Shown: one piece after another, positions 1 through 8,636 of the stretch | How the letters are laid out: every line of letters begins with the position of its first letter | How positions within the stretch are numbered: the first letter of the stretch is position 1 | Assembly (NCBI GenBank): GCA_020852275.1 | Contig: JADZBE010000011.1 | Location: 62,001 to 126,000, forward strand | DNA length: 64,000 bases | Origin: Phycisphaerales bacterium | GTDB lineage: Bacteria > Planctomycetota > Phycisphaerae > UBA1845 | Direction of reading: 5' to 3' | Translations under genes and position numbers: made by a program | The notes under the pieces: generated by a model | Database searches by the model: none | Told to the model about the DNA's origin: nothing | The model's input: the letters and a program-made list of their open reading frames with translations, nothing else

Positions 1-173
<173 letters not shown>

Positions 174-272
174 GTTCGGTTCGCCCAAGCAGGATGTGGC
201 AGAACTCAGAACCGGTCATTGACACCGTCACCCCCGCGCAGCCGGCGGCGCAGAGGCTGCTGCCAGGAGGCT

Positions 273-298
273 GGATTCCCGCCTGCGCGGGAATGACG
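273..298. repeat. Palindromic intergenic repeat (ATTCCCGC type)
   Basis: A palindrome with arms GGATTCCCGC and GCGGGAATGAC lies between hemB and the convergent symporter gene. The same unit recurs at 4427-4452, 4614-4639, 4643-4669 and in tandem at 46070-46165. A hairpin between convergent genes could also act as a transcription barrier. Confidence 0.75.
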
Positions 299-322
299 CG
301 CTTCCCCCTTCGCCAGGAAGTG

Positions 323-1858
323 TTACCGGCGCGGCTTTGTATGGAAGCAGGCGCCGAGGGCGAAGGTCCAGGTTGTGCCGATGATGATCCACCACGGCCA
401 GACGACGTGGTCCAGCACCGGCGGGAAGAAGAGGTCGCGCCATTCGGGGGGGATGTGAAGCCGTGCGACTCCATCCGGGGAGCGGGAAAACTGACCGAAG
501 CGGATCCACAAGAGAACGGCGACCGAAGAGAGCATGATGTACAGGTTCAGGCGGTCGCTGCCGCGCGTCCTCGTCAGAACGCCGAGCAGAAAAACGCCGA
601 GCATGGCCCCGAACACCATGCCCACCCATTGCAGGGCTTCCCACAGGAGCGCCTTGGACGTGAGGTTGAAGATGAACGCCACCGTCGCCAGCGCGGCGCC
701 GAAGAGGAACGTCGAAATGCGGGCGACGCGCAAGTGGTGCTGCTCGGACGCCTTCGCGCCGAACCACGGACGGTAGATGTCGGTCACCGCGCTGGACGAC
801 AACGCGCCGATGGCCGACGCCAGACTGGACATCGAAGCCGCGAGGATCGCCGTGACGAGTAGTCCTCGAAGCCCGGAGTTGAAAGGAAGCGCGTGGGCAA
901 TGAAGAAAGGAAAGATCCGATCGGGCTTGAGATCCGCCGGGGGCTGCGGAACCGCGCCGCCTCTGTAATACAGAAACATCATCGTGCCGATCGAAAGAAA
1001 CAGCACGACGATGGGGAAGCCGGCGAAGAGGTTGAAGATCAGCGAACGTTGGCTTTCGCGCACGTTCTTACAGGTGAGCATTCGCTGCGTGAGGTCCTGG
1101 TCCGTGCCCAGCGCGGCCATGTTGGTGAGCGTGGAGCTGACCAGCAGGAGCCAGAAGAGTTTCTCCGCGGGGACGCCTTCACCGAGCTTCCAGGTGAACG
1201 TGTGCAGCTTGCCCGCGTTCCAGGCGGCTTGCACGTTCTCGTTCCACCCGCCGGGCGTCTGATGCAGCAGGAAGAGCAGCGCGGCCAGCCCGCCGATTAC
1301 GAACGTGCTCGCTTGGAGCAGGTCCGTCCAGAGGATCGCCTTGATGCCGCCGTGCATGGTGTAGGCCGTGCAGAGCACCAGCGTCCCCAGCACGACGATT
1401 TCCAGCCGCCAGTGGAAGACCTCCGACACGGCAAGGGAAGCGGCGAGCAGGCGGATGCCGCTGCCGACCAGCCGGGAAGACATGAAACACAGCGAGGCGG
1501 TGGTCTGCGTGCGCGGTCCGAACCGCTGCCCCAGATACTGATACACCGTGGTCACGGAGCCGCCGTAGAAGGCCGGCAGCAGCAGGAACACGATGAGCCA
1601 TCGACCGACGAACGCGCCGGCGTAGAGCTGCAGGTAGTTCCAGTCGCCGCGGTAGGCGTCGGCCGGCACGCCGACGATGGTCAGGGCGCTGACCTCCGTG
1701 GCGATGATGGAGATGCCGGCGAGCAGCCAGTGCTGCCGCCGCCCGCCGAGGAAGAAGTCCTTCGTGTCGCGCTCGTGGCGCCCCGCCCAGAAGCCCACGC
1801 CGAGCACGAGGATGAAGTAGCCCGTGAAGACCAGCCAGTCGAGCGGCCCGAAGACCAT
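323..1858 (-). CDS. Sodium:solute symporter family (SSS) membrane protein
   Basis: 511 residues with about 13 hydrophobic segments distributed along the whole length. The N-terminus (LDWLVFTGYFILVLGVGFWAG) and the following DFFLGGRRQHWLL stretch are the typical start of SSS transporters: helix 1, then a charged loop with 'FLGGR', then 'ATEVSALTIVGVPADAY'. Members couple inward Na+ flow to uptake of sugars, amino acids or other solutes; the substrate cannot be told here. The length is usual for the family. The ATG at 1858 places helix 1 directly at the N-terminus. The gene is convergent with hemB and divergent from the lipoprotein gene at 2057. Confidence 0.9.
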   Translation of the reverse strand: MVFGPLDWLVFTGYFILVLGVGFWAGRHERDTKDFFLGGRRQHWLLAGISIIATEVSALTIVGVPADAYRGDWNYLQLYAGAFVGRWLIVFLLLPAFYGGSVTTVYQYLGQRFGPRTQTTASLCFMSSRLVGSGIRLLAASLAVSEVFHWRLEIVVLGTLVLCTAYTMHGGIKAILWTDLLQASTFVIGGLAALLFLLHQTPGGWNENVQAAWNAGKLHTFTWKLGEGVPAEKLFWLLLVSSTLTNMAALGTDQDLTQRMLTCKNVRESQRSLIFNLFAGFPIVVLFLSIGTMMFLYYRGGAVPQPPADLKPDRIFPFFIAHALPFNSGLRGLLVTAILAASMSSLASAIGALSSSAVTDIYRPWFGAKASEQHHLRVARISTFLFGAALATVAFIFNLTSKALLWEALQWVGMVFGAMLGVFLLGVLTRTRGSDRLNLYIMLSSVAVLLWIRFGQFSRSPDGVARLHIPPEWRDLFFPPVLDHVVWPWWIIIGTTWTFALGACFHTKPRR

Positions 1859-2056
1859 GTGAGAACATCCGTGTTTGAGCCGTCCGGAAAGCCGCGTCTG
1901 GCGTTCCTCCGCGCGGCAGCATAACCTTATCCGCGCCTCGGTGACAGAAGAAAATCAGCGGTATGCGCAAGGGGCCGTGCGGTCGGCGCGAGGCGTGGAG
2001 CGGCCGGACGGGAGCGCGGCGCCGCGGACAGGAGTTTGTGAGGAAAGGTGAACACG

Positions 2057-3022
2057 ATGCTTAAGCGATGTGCATGGTTGATGTCGGCGGCGGTGGCGAT
2101 CGCCCTGGCGGGATGCGCCACGGATGGAAAGCAGGCGCCGGCGACGGGTGAACCCAATTCCGCTGCCAAGGCGCCGGCAACGGGTACGTCCCCCGCGCCA
2201 GCCGCGACGGCGCCGCCGGCGACCGCGAATCCACCGGCTGCCGCGCAGAGCGGCGGCGCGGCCGCTCCTCCCGCGGCGACTCCTCCGAAGGACGAAGCCA
2301 AGGAGGCCAAGGAAAAGGAGCGCAAGCTGGCGGACCTGCTCCACAAGCTGGCGGTTGGCAAGCAGCGGCTGCGCAAGGCGCGGCTGTCCGTCGAGCAGTA
2401 TGAGGAAGAGCACAAGTCCACGCTGACGCGCCTGAATGCGGAGCTGGCGCTGGCGAAGAAACGGCTGGAGGACTTTGAGCAGAACACCCTGCAGTCGCGC
2501 ATCGACCGGGGGACGCTCGGGCTGCAGTGGGCCGAGGACGGCATCAAGGAGCAGGAGGAGGAACTCTCACAGCTTGAGATCACGTACAAAGCCGACGAGA
2601 TCGCCAAGGAGACCAAGGAAATCGTGCTGGAGCGCGCCCGCCGGCGGCTGGAGCGCTCGCGCCGCGACGTGGTCCTTCAGAAGAAGGACTTCAACACACT
2701 GAAGACCGAGACGCTGCCGCGGGAGAAGGAAGAGCTGAAGCTGGCCGTGGAGAACAAGGAGCGCGAGCTTGCAGCCGCGCAGCGCGGCGTCCTCCTCGCG
2801 CGCATCGACCGGCGCATGGAAATCATGAACGCCGAGCAGGAGGTGACCAAGACGGAGCAGGAGATCACCGACATTGACCCCGAGGCGCTGAAGAAGGCGC
2901 AGGCGGAGGATAAGGAAGAACCGAAGAAGGACGAGGCGAAAAAGGAGGAGCCCAAGAAGGACGCGGCGAAGACCGACGCGGCGAAGCCGGCCGAGCAGAA
3001 GCCCGCGACGGAGAAGAAGTAA
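2057..3022 (+). CDS. Coiled-coil lipoprotein
   Basis: 321 residues. A signal peptide ends in the lipobox ALAGC with the lipidated Cys at residue 20. An Ala/Pro/Thr-rich linker follows to about residue 75, then a long charged coiled-coil region (about residues 80-280) and a Lys/Glu/Ala-rich tail with repeated 'EEPKKDEAK'. ATG 2057 is preferred over the in-frame GTG at 2048 because the purine-rich GAGGAAAGG at 2040-2048 is then spaced about 8 bases away. It is probably anchored in a membrane with a rod-like periplasmic body. The next gene starts one base after the stop codon, so the two are probably cotranscribed. The function is unknown. Confidence 0.8.
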   Translation: MLKRCAWLMSAAVAIALAGCATDGKQAPATGEPNSAAKAPATGTSPAPAATAPPATANPPAAAQSGGAAAPPAATPPKDEAKEAKEKERKLADLLHKLAVGKQRLRKARLSVEQYEEEHKSTLTRLNAELALAKKRLEDFEQNTLQSRIDRGTLGLQWAEDGIKEQEEELSQLEITYKADEIAKETKEIVLERARRRLERSRRDVVLQKKDFNTLKTETLPREKEELKLAVENKERELAAAQRGVLLARIDRRMEIMNAEQEVTKTEQEITDIDPEALKKAQAEDKEEPKKDEAKKEEPKKDAAKTDAAKPAEQKPATEKK

Positions 3023-3023
3023 C

Positions 3024-4391
3024 ATGACGTTCACCCGATTCCTCCGTGCGGAATGCAACAGCGTCAGAGCCGCGACCGTGAGGGAGCGGTTTCGCGCGAC
3101 ATCGGCAGGAGGCAGCTCGCGCCCGCAAACGCTTCCTGACGGGCGCGGCTCAGCAAGACGCCGGCATCCCCTCGTTTTCGCTTGCCTGTGCCTGCTGGGG
3201 GTCGCGGGCGTACAAGGATCTGCATCGCTCGCCGCGACTGCGCCAGCCGAGTCCGATCAGGACATCAAGACAGATCCGCCGGCTTCGGAAACCAAGCCGC
3301 TGCCGACGCCTGCACAGGTGCAGACCGCCATTGCGCGGGGCCTGGAGTTTCTGCAGAAAGACCAGAACCCTGACGGCTCGTGGGGCGGGCTGAAAGACGG
3401 GACCAACACGTTCACCGGTGACGTGTGGGGCAACCCGGAGACGCACGTGTCGTGGAAGGTGGCGACGACGGGGCTGTGCGCGCTGGCTGTGATGGAGACG
3501 GGCAAGTCACCGGAGGCGCTCGCCTCTCTGGACAAGGGCGTTCAATACCTTCTCGATCACCCCATCATTCGCCGGCCCAGCGAATGGGACACCATGAACT
3601 GCTGGGCGAACATCTACGCGATCCAGGCGTTGGCCGAGGCGAGCGTGCATCCGCATTTCAAGGACTCGCCGCTGCTGGAAAAGATCCGCGCGGTGGCGGC
3701 CGGTCATGCCGAGCAGATGGGCAAGTGCCAGTCGATCAACGGCGGGTGGGGATACCTCGAGTTTGACATGCCGCGCACGCGGCGCCCGCAGTGGTCCACG
3801 AGCTTCACGACGGCCGCGGGTGTGATCGCGCTGCAGGACGCCAAGCGCTGCGGCATTCCCGTGGAGGACAAGGTGATCGCCAGTGGAGTTCGAGCGGTCA
3901 AGCAGTGTAAGCTGCCGACCGGCGCGTTCACGTACAGCGTCAGCGCCATCCCCAGCCCGGGCGGGGCCACGTGGATCGACCAGATCAAGGGCTCGCTGTC
4001 GCGCATTCAGGTGTGCAACCTCGCGCTGTTCCTCTCCGGCGAACCGGTGACGCAGGACACGTTCCGCTGGGGCATGGACGTTTTCTTCGAGCACCACCGC
4101 TGGCTGGACAACGCGCTGCACAAGCCGATTCCGCACGAAACGTATTACCTCAACTCCGGCTACTTCTACCTGTTCGGACACTACTACGCGGCGCGCGTGC
4201 TGGAGCTGCTGCCTGAAGAGGATCGCGCCAAGTACCGCGCGTCGCTGCAGCGCGAGGTGATGAAGATCCAGGGCACCGACGGCGCCATGTGGGATTACCC
4301 CATGCACGCGTACGACAAGCCGTATGGCGCGGCGTTCGGCCTGATGACGCTGCAGAGGAGCTTGCAGGGACCGGATACGCCGAAGGGCTAG
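3024..4391 (+). CDS. Prenyltransferase/squalene-oxidase repeat (terpene-cyclase-like) secreted protein
   Basis: 455 residues. After an N-terminal extension, a hydrophobic signal segment (PLVFACLCLLGVAGVQGSASLAA) lies at about residues 49-72. The mature part has several QW-like alpha/alpha-barrel repeats such as FLQKDQNPDGSWGG and CQSINGGWGYL. These repeats are known from squalene cyclases and prenyltransferases, but the catalytic DxDD acid motif of squalene-hopene cyclase is not visible, so enzymatic activity is doubtful. Bases 3067-3151, encoding about residues 15-43, are a complete inverted-repeat element also found at 7616-7683. The true start could therefore be internal. It probably forms an operon with the preceding lipoprotein. 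A second paralog lies at 14127. Confidence 0.75.
   Translation: MTFTRFLRAECNSVRAATVRERFRATSAGGSSRPQTLPDGRGSARRRHPLVFACLCLLGVAGVQGSASLAATAPAESDQDIKTDPPASETKPLPTPAQVQTAIARGLEFLQKDQNPDGSWGGLKDGTNTFTGDVWGNPETHVSWKVATTGLCALAVMETGKSPEALASLDKGVQYLLDHPIIRRPSEWDTMNCWANIYAIQALAEASVHPHFKDSPLLEKIRAVAAGHAEQMGKCQSINGGWGYLEFDMPRTRRPQWSTSFTTAAGVIALQDAKRCGIPVEDKVIASGVRAVKQCKLPTGAFTYSVSAIPSPGGATWIDQIKGSLSRIQVCNLALFLSGEPVTQDTFRWGMDVFFEHHRWLDNALHKPIPHETYYLNSGYFYLFGHYYAARVLELLPEEDRAKYRASLQREVMKIQGTDGAMWDYPMHAYDKPYGAAFGLMTLQRSLQGPDTPKG
3067..3151. repeat. REP-like inverted repeat inside the 5' end of a coding region
   Basis: The left arm (GAGCCGCGACCGTGAGGGAG) and the inverted right arm (CTTCCTGACGGGCGCGGCTC) form an imperfect palindrome of about 85 bp. 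The same architecture with the same arms occurs at 7616-7683, and a single arm occurs near 7909-7929. It is read in frame at the N-terminus of the cyclase-like protein. Confidence 0.75.
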
Positions 4392-4756
4392 CAGCCCGTG
4401 GCGGAACCCGGAAGCGGGTCTCGGTCCGTCACCCCCGCGCAGGCGGGGGTCCAGTCCGCTCCGGCGGGTGGCATGCTCTCGCGGTACTCCGCGTGAGCAT
4501 AGGGCTTATGCGCGAGGCGCAACGTCGCGTCTCCCCCCGTCACGGCGAGCAGGCGGGGGTCCGGTCCGCTCCGGAAATTTCTTGGGTTCGAATGCCAACG
4601 GCAGCAACCCACTGGATTCCCGCCTTCGCGGAATGACGAAGCTGGATTCCCCCCTTCACGGGAATGACGAGCGTTGACCTTTGCAACGAGCTGCCGAAGC
4701 GTCCCGCGGTCGCTGCGCGCTTTCCCGGGGGCATCAGGATTGCGCGACCGCGTTCG
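4392..4756. repeat. Intergenic repeat cluster
   Basis: This gap between convergent genes holds no convincing gene. It contains ATTCCCGC/CCCCCGC-type palindromes (4427-4452, 4614-4639, 4643-4669) and a second palindrome at 4467-4500 (ATGCTCTCGCGG with an inverted partner). The inverse of that second palindrome recurs almost perfectly at 61450-61483 upstream of mutL. Confidence 0.7.
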
Positions 4757-6124
4757 TCACGGAGTCACCAGCAACTTGACGCTGCGGGCATGAGCGACTT
4801 CATCCAGCGCCTCGTTTAGATTGCCCAACGAGCGGCGCTGGCTGTGCATGTGACCCCACGTGCGCCGCCCGTAGTCCGTGCGCAGCACTTCGACCGCACG
4901 GTGGAAGTGAGAATAATCACTGCCCCAGCAGCCGCGGATGTCGAGGTGCTTGCGGTTGATGTCGGCGTGAGGGCTGAGGCTCACGTCGCCCGCGTTCGTG
5001 TACTGGCCCACGATGACGACCCGGCCTGCGTCGCGCGTGAAGCGCATGGCTTGCACGACAGCGGCGGGCGCGCCGGCGGCTTCGATCGCCACATCCGCGC
5101 CGCGGCCTTGAGTCAGGGAGCGGACCCATTCCAGACGCTGCTGCTCGGTGCATTCCTGCACAGGTTGGAAACCTGTGCTACACGTCACCGGTTGGAAACC
5201 GGTGCCACAGGCATTCGGTCCCGGCGCACCACCCTCGTGCACAGGTTGGAAACCTGTGCCACCCACCGATTGGGAACCGGTGCCACAGGCATCCCGTTGA
5301 AAGCCTGTGCCCCATGCTGAGAGCGCTCGCCCCGTCTGGAAGTTCAAAGCTTTGTCCGCGCCCATGCGCAACGCGACTTCGAGCCGTGCGTCGGGCGCGC
5401 CGATGCAGAGGACCTGCCCCGCCCCGCACAGTCTGGCAAAGGCCACGCAGGACAGTCCCACCGGTCCCGCGCCGAGAACCAGCACGGTGTCGCCGATACG
5501 AATTTCCGCCCGCTCCGCCGCGTGCAGCGCTGTCGGCAGCGAGCATCCACCGGCCATGAACAACTCCGACGACACCGATGCGGTGGACCCACCTCGCATG
5601 CGCGAGAGCGAACCCTTCACGTCCTCGCGTGAACCCAGCCCATCCGCGGGCGAACCAGAACCGCCCGCGGGCGCATCCAGGCGGATGCAGATCGTGCCGG
5701 GCTTGATGTAGACGTACTGCGCCCACCCGCCGGTTAGACCGTCCGCAACACCATAAGTAATGCCATACACTTTGCGCCGCGGGCAGCGCGTCGAAGCCTT
5801 GTCGATCAGGCAGGCGCGGCAGCGGTGGCACGTTCGATGGACATCGAGAAACGTGACTCGATTGCCCTCGGCGAACGGGCGCCCGTCTACGTCGAACAGC
5901 TGGCCGCGGATTCTCTCCAAGACCCCGACGCTGACATGACCCGGGATGATCGGATACGGAACGCCTGCAAGCCTCCCTTCTTGGAGATGCACATCCGTCC
6001 CGCAGATTTCGGAAAGCTCGACGCGGAGCAGGGCGGAGTCCGGCTCCAACTCAGGGAAGGGAAGCTCGCGCAGCTCGATGGGCTGGTGCGGCGCGGTCAT
6101 GACGGCGGCAAGAACCGATGGCAT
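4757..6124 (-). CDS. Zinc-dependent alcohol dehydrogenase (MDR superfamily) with two repeat-derived insertions
   Basis: 455 residues from ATG 6124. The catalytic-zinc motif CGTDVH is at residues 41-46 and PGH at 61-63. The structural-zinc loop has four cysteines at about 99, 102, 105 and 114. The Rossmann fold has VLGAGPVGL near 217-224, and GRGADVAIEAAG follows at about 340-351. MDR dehydrogenases usually run to about 350-380 residues; the excess sits in two places. Residues about 151-184 (bases 5573-5674) contain GSREDVKGSLSRMRGGST. Residues about 268-326 (bases 5147-5323) contain five copies of GTGFQPV-like peptide encoded by a palindromic DNA repeat. The frame is intact throughout, so the enzyme may still fold with surface loops. 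It likely oxidises or reduces an alcohol/aldehyde with NAD(P); the substrate is unknown. Confidence 0.85.
   Translation of the reverse strand: MPSVLAAVMTAPHQPIELRELPFPELEPDSALLRVELSEICGTDVHLQEGRLAGVPYPIIPGHVSVGVLERIRGQLFDVDGRPFAEGNRVTFLDVHRTCHRCRACLIDKASTRCPRRKVYGITYGVADGLTGGWAQYVYIKPGTICIRLDAPAGGSGSPADGLGSREDVKGSLSRMRGGSTASVSSELFMAGGCSLPTALHAAERAEIRIGDTVLVLGAGPVGLSCVAFARLCGAGQVLCIGAPDARLEVALRMGADKALNFQTGRALSAWGTGFQRDACGTGSQSVGGTGFQPVHEGGAPGPNACGTGFQPVTCSTGFQPVQECTEQQRLEWVRSLTQGRGADVAIEAAGAPAAVVQAMRFTRDAGRVVIVGQYTNAGDVSLSPHADINRKHLDIRGCWGSDYSHFHRAVEVLRTDYGRRTWGHMHSQRRSLGNLNEALDEVAHARSVKLLVTP
5158..5311. repeat. Five palindromic CACAGGTTGGAAACCTGTG-type repeats inside the dehydrogenase gene
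   Basis: Copies lie at 5158-5181, 5187-5209, 5238-5262, 5265-5287 and 5287-5310. They alternate between CAGGTTGGAAACCTG and CCGGTTGGAAACCGG forms. A two-copy cluster of the same family is intergenic at 23229-23278. On the minus strand the repeat is read as CGTGFQPV and stays in frame. Confidence 0.9.
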
Positions 6125-6179
6125 CGTGGCTTCCTTGAAGGTCGTCCCGGATTGTATCCTTGCCGGCGTTGCAGGCGAG

Positions 6180-7520
6180 TCAACGGGGTGAGGGCGGCGC
6201 GGATTGCGGCCAGAGGTCCACGCCGGCGCCGATGTACAGCGCACGGGCGCCGCCGCGCGGAAGCGGATGGAGCGGCGAGGCGTACTGGAACTGCGGGACG
6301 GCCAACTGCGCCTCGCCTCGCGCGTCGAGGAACTGAGGATCGCTTTTGCAGGGCCACTGCGGCGCATGCCTGAATCTCATGCGAAAATCCCGTGCGGCTG
6401 GATCCACGAGCGCCGGGTGATCGGCGCGGCCGTTTCCGTGATAAGTGGTTTGCGGGTCCATGCCCGTCGGTGAAGCGTCGTAACCCGCGCTGAGCCAGTT
6501 GTGGTCGCCGGTGATGACGCGCGGGTTGTCGATGCGGACGAGGTCATAAAGGCGCGGGCTGGTCTGTCGCGGATTGTAGACGACGTTGTTGACCAGATGC
6601 GCGCGGGCCTGCGCGGCGGACAGCAGCATGATTGACCCGGCGTGTGGCGTGACAAAGGTGTTGTTCAAGAGAAACAGCGTGCCGTCGTGCTCGCCGCCGC
6701 CGTCCTGGCCGAAGTGGATGACGTTGGTGTTGCCGTCGATGGGGTCGCGCTTTTCGATGAAGTTGCCCAGCAGGACGGCGTGGGCGTTGGGCAGGGCGGT
6801 GACCGCGTCGTCCACCAGATCGAACTCGCGATTGGCGGAATCGTGGATGTAGTTGTATTGGAAAAGGTTGAAGCGGGCGCGGCTTTTGACGTTGTGCCCG
6901 GTGAGCGAGTCGTAGACGTCGCAAAACTGCATCGTCACGCCGCCGCCGCCTAGATAGAGATTGTGGTTGTAGCCGGGGTCGTCGGCGTCGCCGTTGTCGT
7001 GAATCGTGCAGGATTCGATGAGTTGATCGAGCGCGGTCGAGCCGTCGCCTGCGCCGTTGGACATGATGCCCATCTGGTTGTCGTGGATGTCGCAGCGGCG
7101 GACGGTGACGCGATTGGCCTGATTGATGCGCACGCCCGCGGCATTGTGCGATGCGTTCCGGGCGCCGCGCAGCTCAAAGCCGTCGATCGCCACATCGTCG
7201 GCGCCGAGGTTCACCTGGAAGATCGCACGCGGCGTGCTGCCCCGGCCGCTGTAGTCGAACACGTCGCCGTCGAGAACGATGCGGCCTCCGTCGGCGGGTT
7301 TGGCGCTGAAGCGCAGGCCTGGCTTGGTGACATACACCGCGGGCGCGCGATACACGCCGTCGCCTTCGGCGGGATAGACTTCGATGATGTCGCCGGCGTG
7401 GGCGGCGGCGTTGGCGGCTTCGATCGTGGGGAACGTCCTGCCCGCGCCAACGGTCAAGACGTCCGCGCGAAGCAGAAAGGTCATCAGGGGCGAGCAGAGT
7501 ATCAAAGCGCAAGCTCGCAT
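6180..7520 (-). CDS. Secreted right-handed parallel beta-helix protein
   Basis: 446 residues with a short signal peptide (MRACALILCSPLMTFLLRA). It then has VGAGRTFPTIEAANAAAHAGD, the classic opening of pectate-lyase-like beta-helix proteins, and many short turns rich in N, G and D (IHDNQMGIMSNGAGDG, IESCTIHDNGD, LLNNTFVTPH). Such proteins are extracellular or cell-surface and often bind or cleave polysaccharides. No catalytic signature is clear enough to assign an activity. It lies 55 bases upstream of the dehydrogenase on the same strand, so the two may be cotranscribed. Confidence 0.85.
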   Translation of the reverse strand: MRACALILCSPLMTFLLRADVLTVGAGRTFPTIEAANAAAHAGDIIEVYPAEGDGVYRAPAVYVTKPGLRFSAKPADGGRIVLDGDVFDYSGRGSTPRAIFQVNLGADDVAIDGFELRGARNASHNAAGVRINQANRVTVRRCDIHDNQMGIMSNGAGDGSTALDQLIESCTIHDNGDADDPGYNHNLYLGGGGVTMQFCDVYDSLTGHNVKSRARFNLFQYNYIHDSANREFDLVDDAVTALPNAHAVLLGNFIEKRDPIDGNTNVIHFGQDGGGEHDGTLFLLNNTFVTPHAGSIMLLSAAQARAHLVNNVVYNPRQTSPRLYDLVRIDNPRVITGDHNWLSAGYDASPTGMDPQTTYHGNGRADHPALVDPAARDFRMRFRHAPQWPCKSDPQFLDARGEAQLAVPQFQYASPLHPLPRGGARALYIGAGVDLWPQSAPPSPR

Positions 7521-7985
7521 GGAGCGATAGTACCGTGAGGTCTCAAGATTGTCGCATCGTTTGTCTTCCGGAGCCGTGCCCAGCTAATCCTGCAGAGTCG
7601 CGCCCGTGTCTTTCAGAGCCGCGCCCGTAAGGAAGCGGGTTCTGACACTGGGAAGCGGAATCGCTCCCTTACGGTCGCGGCTCAGATCGGATGTCACTCC
7701 CACGAGGCACTACGCTACTCGTAAATGTGTGGGCGGTGTAGCCGTCAGGACCCACGAAAAAGCGGGACCGCTCAAACGGTAGAAGTTCTTGGGTCGTGGA
7801 ACAGAAAACGGCCTCCCCGCGAACTCGCGCGGAGAGGCCGTTGGATTCGCTCGGGCACGAAATCGGTCAACACGCTGTTTCAGAACCCCTGGCTTCGGAG
7901 GGAAACCCTCGCTCCCTCACGGGCGCGACTAAGTTCTGCAACAGTGTACCGGCGAACCGACCGCCATGCCATGCGTTGCGGATGG
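7521..7985. repeat. Intergenic region with REP-like inverted repeat
   Basis: No gene is evident. Bases 7616-7683 form an inverted repeat (GAGCCGCGCCCGTAAGGAAG with an inverted partner) of the same family as 3067-3151. Partial copies occur at about 7571-7585 and 7594-7610, and a single arm at about 7909-7929. The right part carries no recognisable signal apart from possible terminator DNA for the minus-strand gene at 7986. Confidence 0.65.
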
Positions 7986-8636
7986 CTATGCCGCGCGATA
8001 CTGCCCGCGACCGACGCGCTTGGCGCCCTTGAGCTTGCCCATGGTGTTGTTAATTGCATTGGCGAGCTTGGCGGACTTCGTCTTGTAACCCGCCTTGAGG
8101 ACGGCCTTCTCAATGTCGGCGATGGTCATGACCGCGCCAGATTCCTTCAGAGCGCCGAGGATATGGTCGTTGAGCGAGCCGGCGCGATAGCCGCGTCCGG
8201 AACCCGCGGGACGACCCCTCTTCTTTCCCTTCTTGGGACGCCCCGGCTTGCGGCCGGCGGGGCGACCCGGCTTGCCCTTGCCCTTGCCCTTGCTGCCCTT
8301 GGGACGTCCCGGACCACGCTTCGGCGCCGCGGCGCCCATGGCCATGCCGAGCGATTTCAGGGCGATCTCATAGGCGGACAACCGCGCGTCGATGGCGTCG
8401 CGCTGCGCGAGCAGCTCGTTGCAGGCCGCCGTCAGAGCGCCGGAAACATCGGGCAGTCCGCTGACCGCGGGCGCCGCCACGACTTTCCTCGGGCGTCCGC
8501 GCTTCCCGCCCTTCTTCTTTTTCGCCTTGGTGGAACTGCGGGAGGGCGCGCCGTGCATCGCGGACATGTGGCGTCCCAGGTGCGCCGGCATCGCAAACTT
8601 CTTACCGCAGACCGTACACGAAAGACTTTTCGCCAT
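7986..8636 (-). CDS. C2H2 zinc-finger / AT-hook / winged-helix DNA-binding protein
   Basis: 216 residues in three parts. Residues 7-28 match the classical C2H2 finger exactly: C7-x2-C10-x3-F14-x5-L20-x2-H23-x4-H28. Five AT-hook-like GRP cores follow at about 46-51, 108-113, 123-128, 131-137 and 140-145, embedded in Lys/Gly-rich sequence. Residues about 154-214 look like a small helical winged-helix or HARE-HTH-like domain (NDHILGALKESGAVMTIADI). The ribosome-binding site GAGGAG lies 8-13 bases before the ATG. The likely role is a chromatin-associated or regulatory DNA-binding protein. The monocistronic context gives no target. Recognition of the finger is strong; the fold of the C-terminal domain is inferred. 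Confidence 0.82.
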   Translation of the reverse strand: MAKSLSCTVCGKKFAMPAHLGRHMSAMHGAPSRSSTKAKKKKGGKRGRPRKVVAAPAVSGLPDVSGALTAACNELLAQRDAIDARLSAYEIALKSLGMAMGAAAPKRGPGRPKGSKGKGKGKPGRPAGRKPGRPKKGKKRGRPAGSGRGYRAGSLNDHILGALKESGAVMTIADIEKAVLKAGYKTKSAKLANAINNTMGKLKGAKRVGRGQYRAA

